This document shows positions 39,778 to 48,275 of a stretch of DNA of 49,994 nucleotides, piece after piece (position 1 is the first letter of the stretch; every line of letters begins with the position of its first letter). A program made the translations under genes and the position numbers. Below the pieces are notes generated by a model, which saw nothing but the letters and a program-made list of their open reading frames with translations, made no database searches and was not told where the DNA came from. The DNA lies in NCBI GenBank assembly GCA_028717785.1, contig JAQUND010000010.1:1-49994 (forward strand). Direction: 5' to 3'. The DNA is from Candidatus Nanoarchaeia archaeon. GTDB lineage: Archaea; Nanoarchaeota; Nanoarchaeia; SCGC-AAA011-G17; JAFCDX01.

Positions 39778-39969
39778 ATGAAAAAACAAACTGTTGAGAA
39801 AAGTAGTGGAGAGAGATTGATAGCTACACTGGGCATGACGAGCTTACGTGTAACAGAACAAACATATCGAGAAATCATTGAAGCTGCTGCAGAAGACGAC
39901 CGTACTATTCAAAATGAAATAAGATATCTATTAAAACTTGGCCTTCAAAAAAGGAACAGTGAAAAATGA
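39778..39969 (+). CDS. Arc/ribbon-helix-helix-like regulator
   Basis: ATG 39778 is favoured; ATG 39742 would add 12 residues. SLRVTEQTYREIIEAAAEDD followed by RTIQNEIRYLLKLGL is the ribbon-helix-helix pattern of Arc/MetJ DNA-binding proteins. First of three regulators in a row. The 136-base gap before it (39642-39777) is AT-rich with no other clear feature. Confidence 0.65.
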   Translation: MKKQTVEKSSGERLIATLGMTSLRVTEQTYREIIEAAAEDDRTIQNEIRYLLKLGLQKRNSEK

Positions 39970-40397
39970 AAGAAACAGTTCAAATTAAAATAGCCCGATT
40001 GTTAGAAGCAAATCCGGACGGTATGACAGCACCTGAAATTTTAACTGCTCTCAATATAACAAAGCAGTCTTTATATAGTGCAGTTTTTGCTTTCAACGAA
40101 AAGAAAACTGGGCAAAAAATCAAAAGTATCGATTTTAAGTATAAGATTATAGGAACGAGGAAATCGAATCTTCTTGCTGTTGTCGATCAGCATGAACCTC
40201 CGGCCTTTCCTGCAGGGTTTTCGTTACCTCAAGGTTTTTCAAAGAAAATCAAAAATTTATCTTCTGAAGATGTTGCAAATCTCGCTGATATGCTCAAGAA
40301 ATCTCTTTTCTATCAAAAAAGCGCGACCGCTTTAATCGAAGCAAGCGAAGCAGCCGCAATTTTCCGTGAATCTTTAACGATGCAAGGAGGACTATGA
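39966..40397 (+). CDS. winged-helix regulator-like protein
   Basis: 143 residues starting in an ATGA overlap. ANPDGMTAPEILTALNITKQ is a typical winged-helix start; the C-terminal half is helical (SSEDVANLADMLKKSLF). It likely binds DNA with its neighbours, but its target is unknown. Confidence 0.6.
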   Translation: MKETVQIKIARLLEANPDGMTAPEILTALNITKQSLYSAVFAFNEKKTGQKIKSIDFKYKIIGTRKSNLLAVVDQHEPPAFPAGFSLPQGFSKKIKNLSSEDVANLADMLKKSLFYQKSATALIEASEAAAIFRESLTMQGGL

Positions 40398-40789
40398 AAC
40401 CCAGGTCAATTGAAATGGTAGAGAAGGTGCATCAGGCACTTATCGAAAATGAGTACCAGACAGCAAAACAGTTAGCAGAACGGTGTCATTTGAGACCGTG
40501 CTCGATATTCCGAATCATCAGGAACATGCGCCTCAACGGTATCGGCGTTTTGCCTACCAAAAAGGGTTATGTCCTTGCTGAATTTGCGACAAAGAATGAT
40601 GATGTCGGTTTCATCCGGCGTTGTTACGGCAGGCGTGCAAGCGATCTGATTTCTATTCAGGCAGCACATACGCATATCAATCGCAGGTGGAAAACGGTTT
40701 CTGACCAGACAGCTCTCAAAACTCTTTTGGGACCGTTGGTCATTGATCTGTCAAATTCCAAGGGCGCCAAACTGCTTCTCAATTATTAA
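40394..40789 (+). CDS. winged-helix regulator-like protein
   Basis: 131 residues in an ATGA overlap, GGAGGA upstream. KQLAERCHLRPCSIFRIIRN and the following GIGVLPTKKGYVL fit a winged helix. Codon use is noticeably more GC-rich than upstream genes, suggesting a different origin. It ends 13 bases before the PP2C gene. Confidence 0.6.
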   Translation: MKPRSIEMVEKVHQALIENEYQTAKQLAERCHLRPCSIFRIIRNMRLNGIGVLPTKKGYVLAEFATKNDDVGFIRRCYGRRASDLISIQAAHTHINRRWKTVSDQTALKTLLGPLVIDLSNSKGAKLLLNY

Positions 40790-40801
40790 AGGAGAAAAGC
40801 A

Positions 40802-41566
40802 TTGAATTGGTTTATTAACACTGCTTCTATTGTCGGTCGAGACCATCAGCTCTCATTTAAGAATAGGCAGGACTTTGCTCATTCCCATCAAACACCAGAG
40901 CTTTTAGTAGCGACAGTGTGCGATGGGTGTGGGGAAAGTAAATATTCGGAAGTGGGTGCTACTCTCATAGGCACATATATTGTAAATTTTGTGCGAACTT
41001 TACAAGATGCTAAATTCAAAGTCATTGACTCCGAACGTTTAAAAGATTTAATCGAATATGAATTAGATCTTTTTGTAAAACGTCTTCTCGGGGTTCTGTT
41101 CTTTGATGACGTTTGGGTACCAGAACGCATTTCCTTTGTCAAGGAAATGCTTTTGAGTACATGTCTGTTTACTATCTTGGTAAACGACAAAGTAATTGTC
41201 GGAAATTGTGGTGATGGAATCATCATTTTAAATAAACAAATACACGAAATTCATCAAGCAGGAACACCTGAATATATTGCATACAAGGCCATACCCAAAG
41301 AAGCCCTTGAAAAACGGCCAACTGAACTTAGTTTTTTTACAATAAAAGTTTTTGATCAAAACGAAATTGATTCCATTATCATAGGGACAGATGGAATTCA
41401 GCCTCTTATTGATAATGGATTAGATTCGCAATTATATGGAACGCACAAACGTCAACTTCAAAGAAAGTTCAATTTGTGGCATGATCAAAAACTCTTTGGG
41501 GATGACGCAACTTGCATAGTAATCGAGAAACAAAATGGCGACCAAAACAGTAATCTACAAGAATGA
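40802..41566 (+). CDS. PP2C-type Ser/Thr phosphatase (TerY-P triad)
   Basis: TTG 40802 with AAAGGAGAAAAGC upstream. PP2C metal-binding motifs are in order: TVCDGCGESK (DG), VGNCGDG, IIGTDGIQ and FGDDATC. It removes phosphate from Ser/Thr. The start of the kinase gene overlaps its 3' end by 32 bases. With the vWA gene at 44384 it forms the three-part set known as the TerY-P triad. Confidence 0.82.
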   Translation: MNWFINTASIVGRDHQLSFKNRQDFAHSHQTPELLVATVCDGCGESKYSEVGATLIGTYIVNFVRTLQDAKFKVIDSERLKDLIEYELDLFVKRLLGVLFFDDVWVPERISFVKEMLLSTCLFTILVNDKVIVGNCGDGIIILNKQIHEIHQAGTPEYIAYKAIPKEALEKRPTELSFFTIKVFDQNEIDSIIIGTDGIQPLIDNGLDSQLYGTHKRQLQRKFNLWHDQKLFGDDATCIVIEKQNGDQNSNLQE

Positions 41567-43409
41567 CAAGATCTTAGTAGATGATACCAGTGCATTAGGT
41601 GTCGGTGGTGAAGCTACTGTAGTCCTTCATAAAGGAGTAGCTCTAAAAGTTTATCATCAACCATCAAAAACGAGGGCTGAGAAACTTTTAGCATTTATAA
41701 AAGTGGGTTCAAGTCTTAAACTCCCAACAAATATAGCTTATCCCATTGATGTCATCTTGGACGCAAGAGGTAATGACATCGTGGGATTTTCCATGCCTTT
41801 AGCAAAAGGTAAAGAAGTAATCAATCTTTCCAATAAACAATTCAGGAAAACAGAACAAATCACTCCTAATGATATTATTGATTTTTTTGTAGACTCAAAA
41901 CTGACAATGGATGCAATACATGTTGCACCAAGATTATTTATCGGAGACAATAACGATTTGAATGTAATGTTTACCCCGAAATTTGGTTCTATTTACATAG
42001 ATGTCGATTCGTTCCAGGTTGGTGATTGGCCATGTGCTGTAGGAACAGATACTTATCTTGATCCAAATCTTTACGGGCTCAATCTTGCTGATAAACCGTA
42101 TTTCACAAAAGAAACAGATTGGTATAGTTTTGCCGTCATGCTTTTCAAATGTCTACTTTTAGCACACCCTTATGGCGGCACTCATGCAACCTACGATTCT
42201 ATTGTCGAAAGAGCAAGAAGAAAAATCTATATCATGGATTCTTCAGTAACATATCCAAGGATTTCGAATAAACCTGAAACTATAAGCCCAGAATTGCTTG
42301 ACATCTTTGACAAAATATTCAGGCTTGGCGAAAGGGTTGATATACCGGCTGCTCTTTTGACAGCACATAAAAACCAATTTGAAAAATGCAATCAATGTAA
42401 CGGTTGGTATTATAAAGGAAGAGCGAAATGTCCTGTGTGCTTTGTTACAACAGTTCAACCAGCACCACTCATAACCCATATAGTGGTTACTCATACCGTA
42501 GATGCAGGTAAATGTTTGTCTGAAACAATATTTAAAACCGAGGGTTCAATACTCTATTCTAAAGTTCTTGAGGACAATAGAGTAATTATCGTTGAATATG
42601 CTGGTAGTCAAACCAAAGTGCATGAAATAACAGAAAAAGCTCGATACACCCACAAAATTTGGGATGGCCATAAACGTGATACGGTTTTTGATTTCTTCAA
42701 AAATTACCTTGTCGTGGGAACAAACTACCTCATGGTCGTCGAACTTGCTGGTAATCAACTCAAACCTGTAGCAAAGACAACAACATTACAATTTGACCAT
42801 AAGACTATGATTGGTTGTAGCGGTTCAAAATTATACCGTTTGACGGATCAAGCTTTGATTGCGACAGAAGTCGTACAAGGCAATCTGACTGATACTGTCG
42901 TAATGCAAACGCTTCAAAATCAAACATGGTTTGCAGTAGGTCCATCCGGTCTTGGTATCTTGTTTTACAGGATATTCCAACAATACTATTTTGTAGTTTT
43001 TTCAGGTAAAGGTAGATACGAAACTGCAATTCCTTCGATTCAAGGACAACTTATTGAGTATTGTGCTGAAATTTCAAGAGGTACTGTCTTGTTTTTATTT
43101 AAAACTTTGGACAAAGGTCGAACTTATTCCTATTATTATTTGATTGATGATGAAGGAAAAATTCTCGATTCTAAAAAAGAAGAATCAATAAGTTCTCCAT
43201 TCTTGAAAACTATCGAAGGGAAAATTCTACTCGGTTCTTCTATAGTACATCCTACGGATGCCGGGATAGTAATCGAGCGAAAAGGACAATTTACTCTCAA
43301 GAAAGAAACTGAACAATTTGTTGACTCAGGTTGTTCTTTGTCAATATATAAAGATGGAATATTAGCTGTTTCGGAACATGATGCCAAATTTTTAAGACTT
43401 ATTAAATAG
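41535..43409 (+). CDS. protein kinase with zinc ribbon and beta-propeller-like C-terminus (TerY-P triad)
   Basis: 624 residues. ALGVGGEATVVLHKG with ALKVY is the Gly-rich loop and Lys; FIGDNNDLNVMF the catalytic loop; YIDVDSFQVGDWP the DFG-like segment; TDWYSFAVMLFKCLL the E helix. A zinc ribbon (CNQC...CPVC) follows at about 290. The last 300 residues are repeated strands with KVLEDNRVII-type units, probably a beta-propeller that binds a partner. This layout matches TerY-P kinases. Confidence 0.82.
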   Translation: MATKTVIYKNDKILVDDTSALGVGGEATVVLHKGVALKVYHQPSKTRAEKLLAFIKVGSSLKLPTNIAYPIDVILDARGNDIVGFSMPLAKGKEVINLSNKQFRKTEQITPNDIIDFFVDSKLTMDAIHVAPRLFIGDNNDLNVMFTPKFGSIYIDVDSFQVGDWPCAVGTDTYLDPNLYGLNLADKPYFTKETDWYSFAVMLFKCLLLAHPYGGTHATYDSIVERARRKIYIMDSSVTYPRISNKPETISPELLDIFDKIFRLGERVDIPAALLTAHKNQFEKCNQCNGWYYKGRAKCPVCFVTTVQPAPLITHIVVTHTVDAGKCLSETIFKTEGSILYSKVLEDNRVIIVEYAGSQTKVHEITEKARYTHKIWDGHKRDTVFDFFKNYLVVGTNYLMVVELAGNQLKPVAKTTTLQFDHKTMIGCSGSKLYRLTDQALIATEVVQGNLTDTVVMQTLQNQTWFAVGPSGLGILFYRIFQQYYFVVFSGKGRYETAIPSIQGQLIEYCAEISRGTVLFLFKTLDKGRTYSYYYLIDDEGKILDSKKEESISSPFLKTIEGKILLGSSIVHPTDAGIVIERKGQFTLKKETEQFVDSGCSLSIYKDGILAVSEHDAKFLRLIK

Positions 43410-43422
43410 AAGGAGTTCAGAT

Positions 43423-44364
43423 ATGGCGTCCAAACCAAGTTTCTTTGATCAGTCGAAGATTGGGGCTCTATATGTCCCAGACATCACCAGGGTAAAGGAA
43501 GAGGCCGCTCGCCTTACTCCAATACCATCGGTAATGGATAAACCTGGACAGAGAACGGCATTACTCGCAATTGACTGTCAGGTGGATTTCTGTTGTCCAC
43601 GGCCTACCGGTCAACTGTACGTTGATAATGCTGAAATGGATATGTTCAACATTATCGATTTCATTCTCGAGCACATGGATAGAATCACAACAATCTATCC
43701 AACTCTCGATACCCACCTGGTTTTCCAAATTTTCTACGGGAACTGGTGGCTCGATGAAAAAGGTCAGCATCCGGCGCCGTTCACGTTCATCACGGCCGCA
43801 GACGTGGAAAAAGGCAAATTCAAACCGGTCATCGACCCTGTATGGTCGCTTGATTACATCAAAACACTCGAAGCACAAACCAAACAGCCCCTGATTATCT
43901 GGCCGGAACACACCATGCTCGGTACACCGGGACATGCTCTCGTACCGGCGCTCTATGAAATCCTTTACTACCACGCATTGATTCGCCGGTCGCAAATCAG
44001 TTTCCAAATCAAAGGCGACGTACCGGAAACCGAAATGTATGGTATTTTCCGGCCCGAAGTCCTGGTACCCAAAAACCCCAGGGCATCCGGTATCAATACG
44101 GGATTCTGCAATGTACTCGGGAAATACGACAAAATCATAGTCGTCGGCGAAGCAAAGTCGCACTGCGTGCTTGAATCCCTCAGGCAGCTGATCGCTTTCT
44201 TCAAGGGACAGACTGCAATTCTCGAGAAGATATGGATCCTGAGAAACTGCATGAGCTCGGTCAAGAATCCGGATGTCGATTTCGATGCTATTGCTGAAGC
44301 ACAGTTCGACGGCTTCATCAAAGAAGGCGTACACATCGTCAATAGCACAGACAAAATCTTTTAA
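43423..44364 (+). CDS. nicotinamidase-like isochorismatase-family hydrolase
   Basis: 313 residues, AAGGAGTT upstream. LLAIDCQVDFCCPRPTG gives the catalytic Asp (about residue 51), and IVVGEAKSHCVLES the nucleophilic Cys in the right place; TFITAADVEKGKFK may supply the metal site. The family converts nicotinamide to nicotinate. It is longer than typical PncA (about 200), with extra sequence between. GC-rich compared with neighbours, and embedded within the kinase-phosphatase-vWA set. With NadE it could refill NAD+. Confidence 0.75.
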   Translation: MASKPSFFDQSKIGALYVPDITRVKEEAARLTPIPSVMDKPGQRTALLAIDCQVDFCCPRPTGQLYVDNAEMDMFNIIDFILEHMDRITTIYPTLDTHLVFQIFYGNWWLDEKGQHPAPFTFITAADVEKGKFKPVIDPVWSLDYIKTLEAQTKQPLIIWPEHTMLGTPGHALVPALYEILYYHALIRRSQISFQIKGDVPETEMYGIFRPEVLVPKNPRASGINTGFCNVLGKYDKIIVVGEAKSHCVLESLRQLIAFFKGQTAILEKIWILRNCMSSVKNPDVDFDAIAEAQFDGFIKEGVHIVNSTDKIF

Positions 44365-44383
44365 AATAGGAAGGCGGTTTAAT

Positions 44384-45163
44384 ATGGCAGGAAGTCAACC
44401 AACTGTTGGTGATATTCAATCCTTGTTTCAGAACGATCAGACAATGGATCCGGCCGCATCAGCATTGATGATCAACAGTTTGAACGGAACAAATCTCACC
44501 GGGTGCTTGGGCGCTTCGGTAGATGATATCGAAACGGACGATGTCACCCTGGTTAAGGTGCTCCTTGACGGTTCATTGTCGATGAACATGCATGAGAATA
44601 CCGTCAGGGAATGCTACGACAAATTCATCAATTCCTTCAAAGGCTCAAAACAGGGTGGCTCGATTCTCGTGAGTACGGTTGTTTTTTCGACACGGGCAAC
44701 CATCCTCCATGGGTTCAAAAAATCCACAGATATCGGTCCCATCGAAAAACAGTATGCTGCAAAAGGTGGTTCAACGGCGCTGTATGATGCTCTTATGGAT
44801 GCATTGACCGGAGCGCAAGCTTACGCCAAGGATCTGAAGAGTAGTGGTGTACGGTCAAAAATCATCATTGCAGTTTTTTCAGATGGTGACGATAATGATT
44901 CGCGCAAGCATTCAGCTGACGATTGCAAAACAGTCGTCGATGCATCACTGAAAAAAGAGGGATTCTACCCTGTTTATATCGGTTATAAGCAGGATCCCAA
45001 TGATGATCTTGGTGCAATTGCTGATTCCGTCGGGTTCATCAACAAAATGACAGTTGACGCTACCGAGAGCGAAATACGCAGGACTGTCGATCTGGTGAGC
45101 AAATCCGTCATAAGAACCAGTCAGACAACCGTCGGCGGAGCGAATAACTCCTTCTTCAACTGA
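44384..45163 (+). CDS. vWA-domain protein (TerY-like, TerY-P triad)
   Basis: 259 residues, AGGAAGGCGG upstream. The MIDAS metal site is DGSLSMN (Asp62), with KGGSTALYDA and FSDGDDNDS. It is a TerY-like vWA protein that would assemble a complex under kinase/phosphatase control. Markedly GC-rich, like the nicotinamidase gene before it. A long imperfect hairpin follows. Confidence 0.82.
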   Translation: MAGSQPTVGDIQSLFQNDQTMDPAASALMINSLNGTNLTGCLGASVDDIETDDVTLVKVLLDGSLSMNMHENTVRECYDKFINSFKGSKQGGSILVSTVVFSTRATILHGFKKSTDIGPIEKQYAAKGGSTALYDALMDALTGAQAYAKDLKSSGVRSKIIIAVFSDGDDNDSRKHSADDCKTVVDASLKKEGFYPVYIGYKQDPNDDLGAIADSVGFINKMTVDATESEIRRTVDLVSKSVIRTSQTTVGGANNSFFN

Positions 45164-45185
45164 TCTTTCCTACCCAGGAGTTGCA

Positions 45186-45224
45186 GCGGAATTGGTAAGG
45201 ACCGAAAGGTCCCTACTATTCCGC
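45186..45224. repeat. long hairpin with GAAA tetraloop between convergent genes
   Basis: GCGGAA...TGGTA...GGACC-GAAA-GGTCC...TACTATTCCGC forms about 16 pairs with one bulge and one mismatch. It overlaps the stop of the GIY-YIG gene. No T-run follows on either strand, so a terminator role is uncertain. Confidence 0.6.
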
Positions 45225-46007
45225 AAATTTCCACTTGTGTTCTTTATGGAGCATATTATTAGCAATTGCTTCTTTTATTTTTCTTGATTGATAATAAATA
45301 TTTTTATCTGTCGATGCAATTGATAAAGTAGCTTCTTTTAATGTTGCATATATTGTTTCATTTCCATGCATGTCCGATCTAATTATTTTCAATGCTCTTG
45401 GGTTGTTACTACCAGATGTCACTGCTGACATTTTGTTCACAAAATTTCTATATTTTTTGGGATCTGCTAAAATCTTGTATATTGGGTTTTTATTACCAAT
45501 TTTACTGTTGGACATGTTCTTCTTATGTGTTTCTGTAAATTTTCTGCCTTTTAATTTCAAACTTATCTTTTTTCTAGTGACTTCAGATAGTTTTTTCCCA
45601 AACATTCCATTTCTTGGTCCTGTAATCATACCTATTCTATTTTTTATCCATTCTGGAGTTTGTTTCATACCTTTACGTGCTTTTGACATGTTCTTTCTAG
45701 TGATATTTTTTAAATAATCTGGTTTTTTAGAAAAAACATCACCACCTTCTCCACCCTCAGTTAAGTTGTATCCGATTTTAATATCATAAGCGTTAAATAG
45801 TTTGATCCAATATCTTTCTCTGTCATTTATGTTTGCATCGGCAACTTCTTCTAATATTTCTTTTTTAAAATTTTCTATACCATATCTTGTAATAGTTCGT
45901 TGTATAAGAATTCCCGAACCCCAATAAGTTTCAAAAACAGAAGTGTCTTTTAATTTTCCAACGTAAATCTTGTTGTTTAATAAATTTGTTATTTTGTATA
46001 TACTCAT
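45216..46007 (-). CDS. GIY-YIG homing endonuclease with NUMOD3 motifs
   Basis: Read leftward, 263 residues. IYKITNLLNNKIYVGK is the GIY-YIG start, followed by ERYWIKLFNAYD and YNLTEGGEGG. Two or more NUMOD3 units follow (SKARKGMKQTPE; RKKISLKLKGRKFTETHKKN), then an IENR1/NUMOD1-like end (ATLKEATLSIAST). It is directly downstream of a ThyX-type gene on the same strand. A typical mobile endonuclease, apparently intact. Confidence 0.9.
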   Translation of the reverse strand: MSIYKITNLLNNKIYVGKLKDTSVFETYWGSGILIQRTITRYGIENFKKEILEEVADANINDRERYWIKLFNAYDIKIGYNLTEGGEGGDVFSKKPDYLKNITRKNMSKARKGMKQTPEWIKNRIGMITGPRNGMFGKKLSEVTRKKISLKLKGRKFTETHKKNMSNSKIGNKNPIYKILADPKKYRNFVNKMSAVTSGSNNPRALKIIRSDMHGNETIYATLKEATLSIASTDKNIYYQSRKIKEAIANNMLHKEHKWKFAE

Positions 46008-46018
46008 AAAATTTATTT

Positions 46019-46573
46019 CTATAACGACCTATAATTATTAAGTTCTATTGCATAATCTTCTGTGTTCACATAACCACACGAATCAAATTCGTAACAGTGC
46101 CCTCTATATAAACATTCTTTCACACACACGCTTACAAGTTCTGGTTCTGTTAATTTTAGATTATCCAAGAATATTTGCCAAGCTTCGCGTGTTTCTTTAG
46201 ATGCTTTGTTGCAAAGCCTTTTTCTTGAAATATTAATAATAGATTGAGCATTCGCAACACACTCATGATCGACTAGAGAATTCTGGGGAGAATTTTCTCG
46301 ATTATTGCCTGTACGGTCTGATCTTTGCGATTTGACAAAATGTTCTATCCCAATTTTATGTCTTACAAAATGGACGCTCACCCAATATTTTATTTCAACC
46401 CATTTCCACTTCACTAAAAGAATTCTTATGGGTGAATGCTCTGCAAGAAGTATCATTTTCTTCCAATGCGATGTAGGTTCTTTCTTAGATGCTATCTTGC
46501 CAATAGTAGTTTTTGCAGCATCAATTACCATTGTCCAACGAGTTAATACATCAATATTGTCGATTTTAAGCAT
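46019..46573 (-). CDS. ThyX-like flavin-dependent thymidylate synthase (divergent)
   Basis: ATG at 46573 follows AGGAGAAAA and removes a spurious longer start. AEHSPIRILLVKWKWVEI, HFVRHKIGIEHFVKSQRSDR (RHR-like, with the following Ser) and NISRKRLCNKA fit ThyX in outline. 184 residues, shorter than usual. It could make dTMP or a modified pyrimidine. A second, longer ThyX-type gene lies at 48242. Confidence 0.65.
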   Translation of the reverse strand: MLKIDNIDVLTRWTMVIDAAKTTIGKIASKKEPTSHWKKMILLAEHSPIRILLVKWKWVEIKYWVSVHFVRHKIGIEHFVKSQRSDRTGNNRENSPQNSLVDHECVANAQSIINISRKRLCNKASKETREAWQIFLDNLKLTEPELVSVCVKECLYRGHCYEFDSCGYVNTEDYAIELNNYRSL

Positions 46574-46649
46574 TTTTTCTCCTCTTTTAAGTTTTTTATA
46601 TTTAAAAATAAATCCAATACAAACTTGTGAATTTATTTTCCTCACTTGA

Positions 46650-46655
46650 TATAAT
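46650..46655 (+). promoter_or_regulatory. -10 element (TATAAT)
   Basis: TATAAT 24 bases before ATG 46679, with TTGTGA 19 bases upstream as a weak -35. Located between the divergent ThyX-like and 46679 genes. Confidence 0.5.
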
Positions 46656-46678
46656 TTAGAACATCAAAGGAGGAAACT

Positions 46679-47035
46679 ATGGAAATGATTAAAGTTAAAA
46701 AAGTAACTGTTCTTGAAGTCCTTAACAAAAATCTCGCCCAACATGAAAAAGATTATGAAGAAGCTTTACTTGGCTGGATTGAAAAATGCAAAGTAGCTCT
46801 CCATAATATTCTTGATGAGCTTAATTCTGACAAAGCACGTGAAACTGTAATTGATGTCAGGTTACCTAAACCAGTTTCTTACGCAAAAGAGTATCAAAAA
46901 GCTATAAAAATGGTAGAGTACGAAGTCAGAGATGAAGTAGAAATCTCAAGTCATGACTTTGACAAGTTTTTCCTTGACGAATGGGACTGGAAAAACAGTT
47001 TCCTTTCTAACACAGCAATGTATAACAGAAAATGA
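46679..47035 (+). CDS. conserved phage-type hypothetical protein
   Basis: 118 residues, AAAGGAGGAAACT upstream. Helical N-terminus (VLEVLNKNLAQHEKDYEEAL), then RLPKPVSYAKEYQKAIKM. The layout is that of small conserved phage proteins with no known role. Ends in an ATGA overlap with the broken endonuclease gene. Confidence 0.65.
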   Translation: MEMIKVKKVTVLEVLNKNLAQHEKDYEEALLGWIEKCKVALHNILDELNSDKARETVIDVRLPKPVSYAKEYQKAIKMVEYEVRDEVEISSHDFDKFFLDEWDWKNSFLSNTAMYNRK

Positions 47036-48275
47036 TTAAATGTTATGTTTCTTCTTGTGACAAATTATTAAAAAACAAACTTGCTGTCAGTCATCATATC
47101 AAAATGTCAGCAATAAATTGTCTAGAGCACAAAAAGTATTTAGAAGAATTAAAAAGTTTAATAGGACATGATTTTGAAAAATTTGCGCATAGCTCTGTAG
47201 AAGTTGGTGCAAAATATAATGTTGGACCTTCATATGTTCAACAAATCTGGAATAAAAAGTTCTCTAAAGAACAACTTAAAGAAAGACGCAAGAAACGCTT
47301 AATTTTGTTAAATGAAAAGAAGTTTAAAGATATGCAAACATTGCAAAAAAAACTCTTGAAATTAGAAAAAACGAACAGAGGGTTTTTTGTAGCAATTCGT
47401 GTTTTAAGCAATATAAAAAAGAACATTGTGAGGAATTTAGTTTTAACAAGGGTAAAAGTCTAGAAGAGATACAAGGAGTTGAAAGAGCACAAGAGACAAG
47501 AAAAAAGATGTCTGAAACAAATAGGAAAAGAAATCCTTTATCAGAAATTGTTTGTTTTAGATGCAAAACTAAGAAAGTTATTACAGTAAATAGAAAGAAA
47601 AAAATACTTAAAACATTAAATAAGAAACGTTATTTTTGCAGTGCTTGCAAAGCTATTAGAAAGCACGAACAAAAAACTAAAGCGTATAAATGCGGTCATT
47701 GCAAGAAACCAATTAGACGACTTTTATCTGAAAAAAACAAAAGAATACATGTAGTTTCTTTGAAAAAGTTTTGCAATAAAGAATGTTATTTAAAATTCTA
47801 TAAATCTCACCCAAATCGTTATAAAGCACAACGCTGTTTTGCTGGTCATGTTTCGATAAAGTCTTTTAGATCGAAAACTAAATTTGAGCATGCCGGTATA
47901 AAGTTTTCGAGTGAATCTGAAAAACAATGCGCGATTTTTCTTGAAAAAGAATTTTGTCTTATCTTAAAAGAAGGCGAAAATTGTCACGTTAGAGTTAATA
48001 GTATAGAAGTAGATTTTTTAATTAACAATATCGTAATCGAATATCATCAATGTTATTCAAATCCCAAGAATTTAAGTTTGTCAAAAAGAATTGAAATTTG
48101 GAGAGGTAAAAAATATAGATATGAATACAGGACGCTTGATGAATATTTTAAATGTCGAAAACAAAAAATTCCCAAAAATTATAATTTATTTGTAGTTCAG
48201 AATGTCAACATTTATACTTTAAAAAAGTTAAAGGAGCAAATATGTCAATGTCTAAAGAACAAATCGACAACATAA
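47032..48275 (+). pseudogene. frame-broken homing endonuclease (zinc fingers, NUMOD3, PD-(D/E)XK)
   Basis: The first frame (47032-47463) has a Cys/His finger and repeated helix-turn-helix-like units. At T6 (47383-47388) the frame shifts; in the next frame FCSNSCFKQYKKEHC is a zinc finger, NKGKSLEEIQGVERAQETRK is NUMOD3-like, followed by CRCKT/CSAC and CGHC zinc pairs and a C-terminal nuclease with SIEVDFLINNIVIEYHQ. One extra T would restore a single protein of about 415 residues. It may be decayed, a sequencing error, or frameshifted. Its end overlaps the second ThyX-type gene. Confidence 0.75.

Noticed and set aside
43561..44334. 257-residue minus-strand frame opposite the nicotinamidase-like gene
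   Set aside because: The plus-strand gene has clear catalytic motifs; the opposite frame is a by-product of GC-rich codon use.
47377..47391. Programmed -1 frameshift site in the endonuclease at 47032
   Set aside because: The frame reads GGG TTT TTT GTA, which does not fit the X XXY YYZ pattern well; a one-base deletion in the T-run is simpler.
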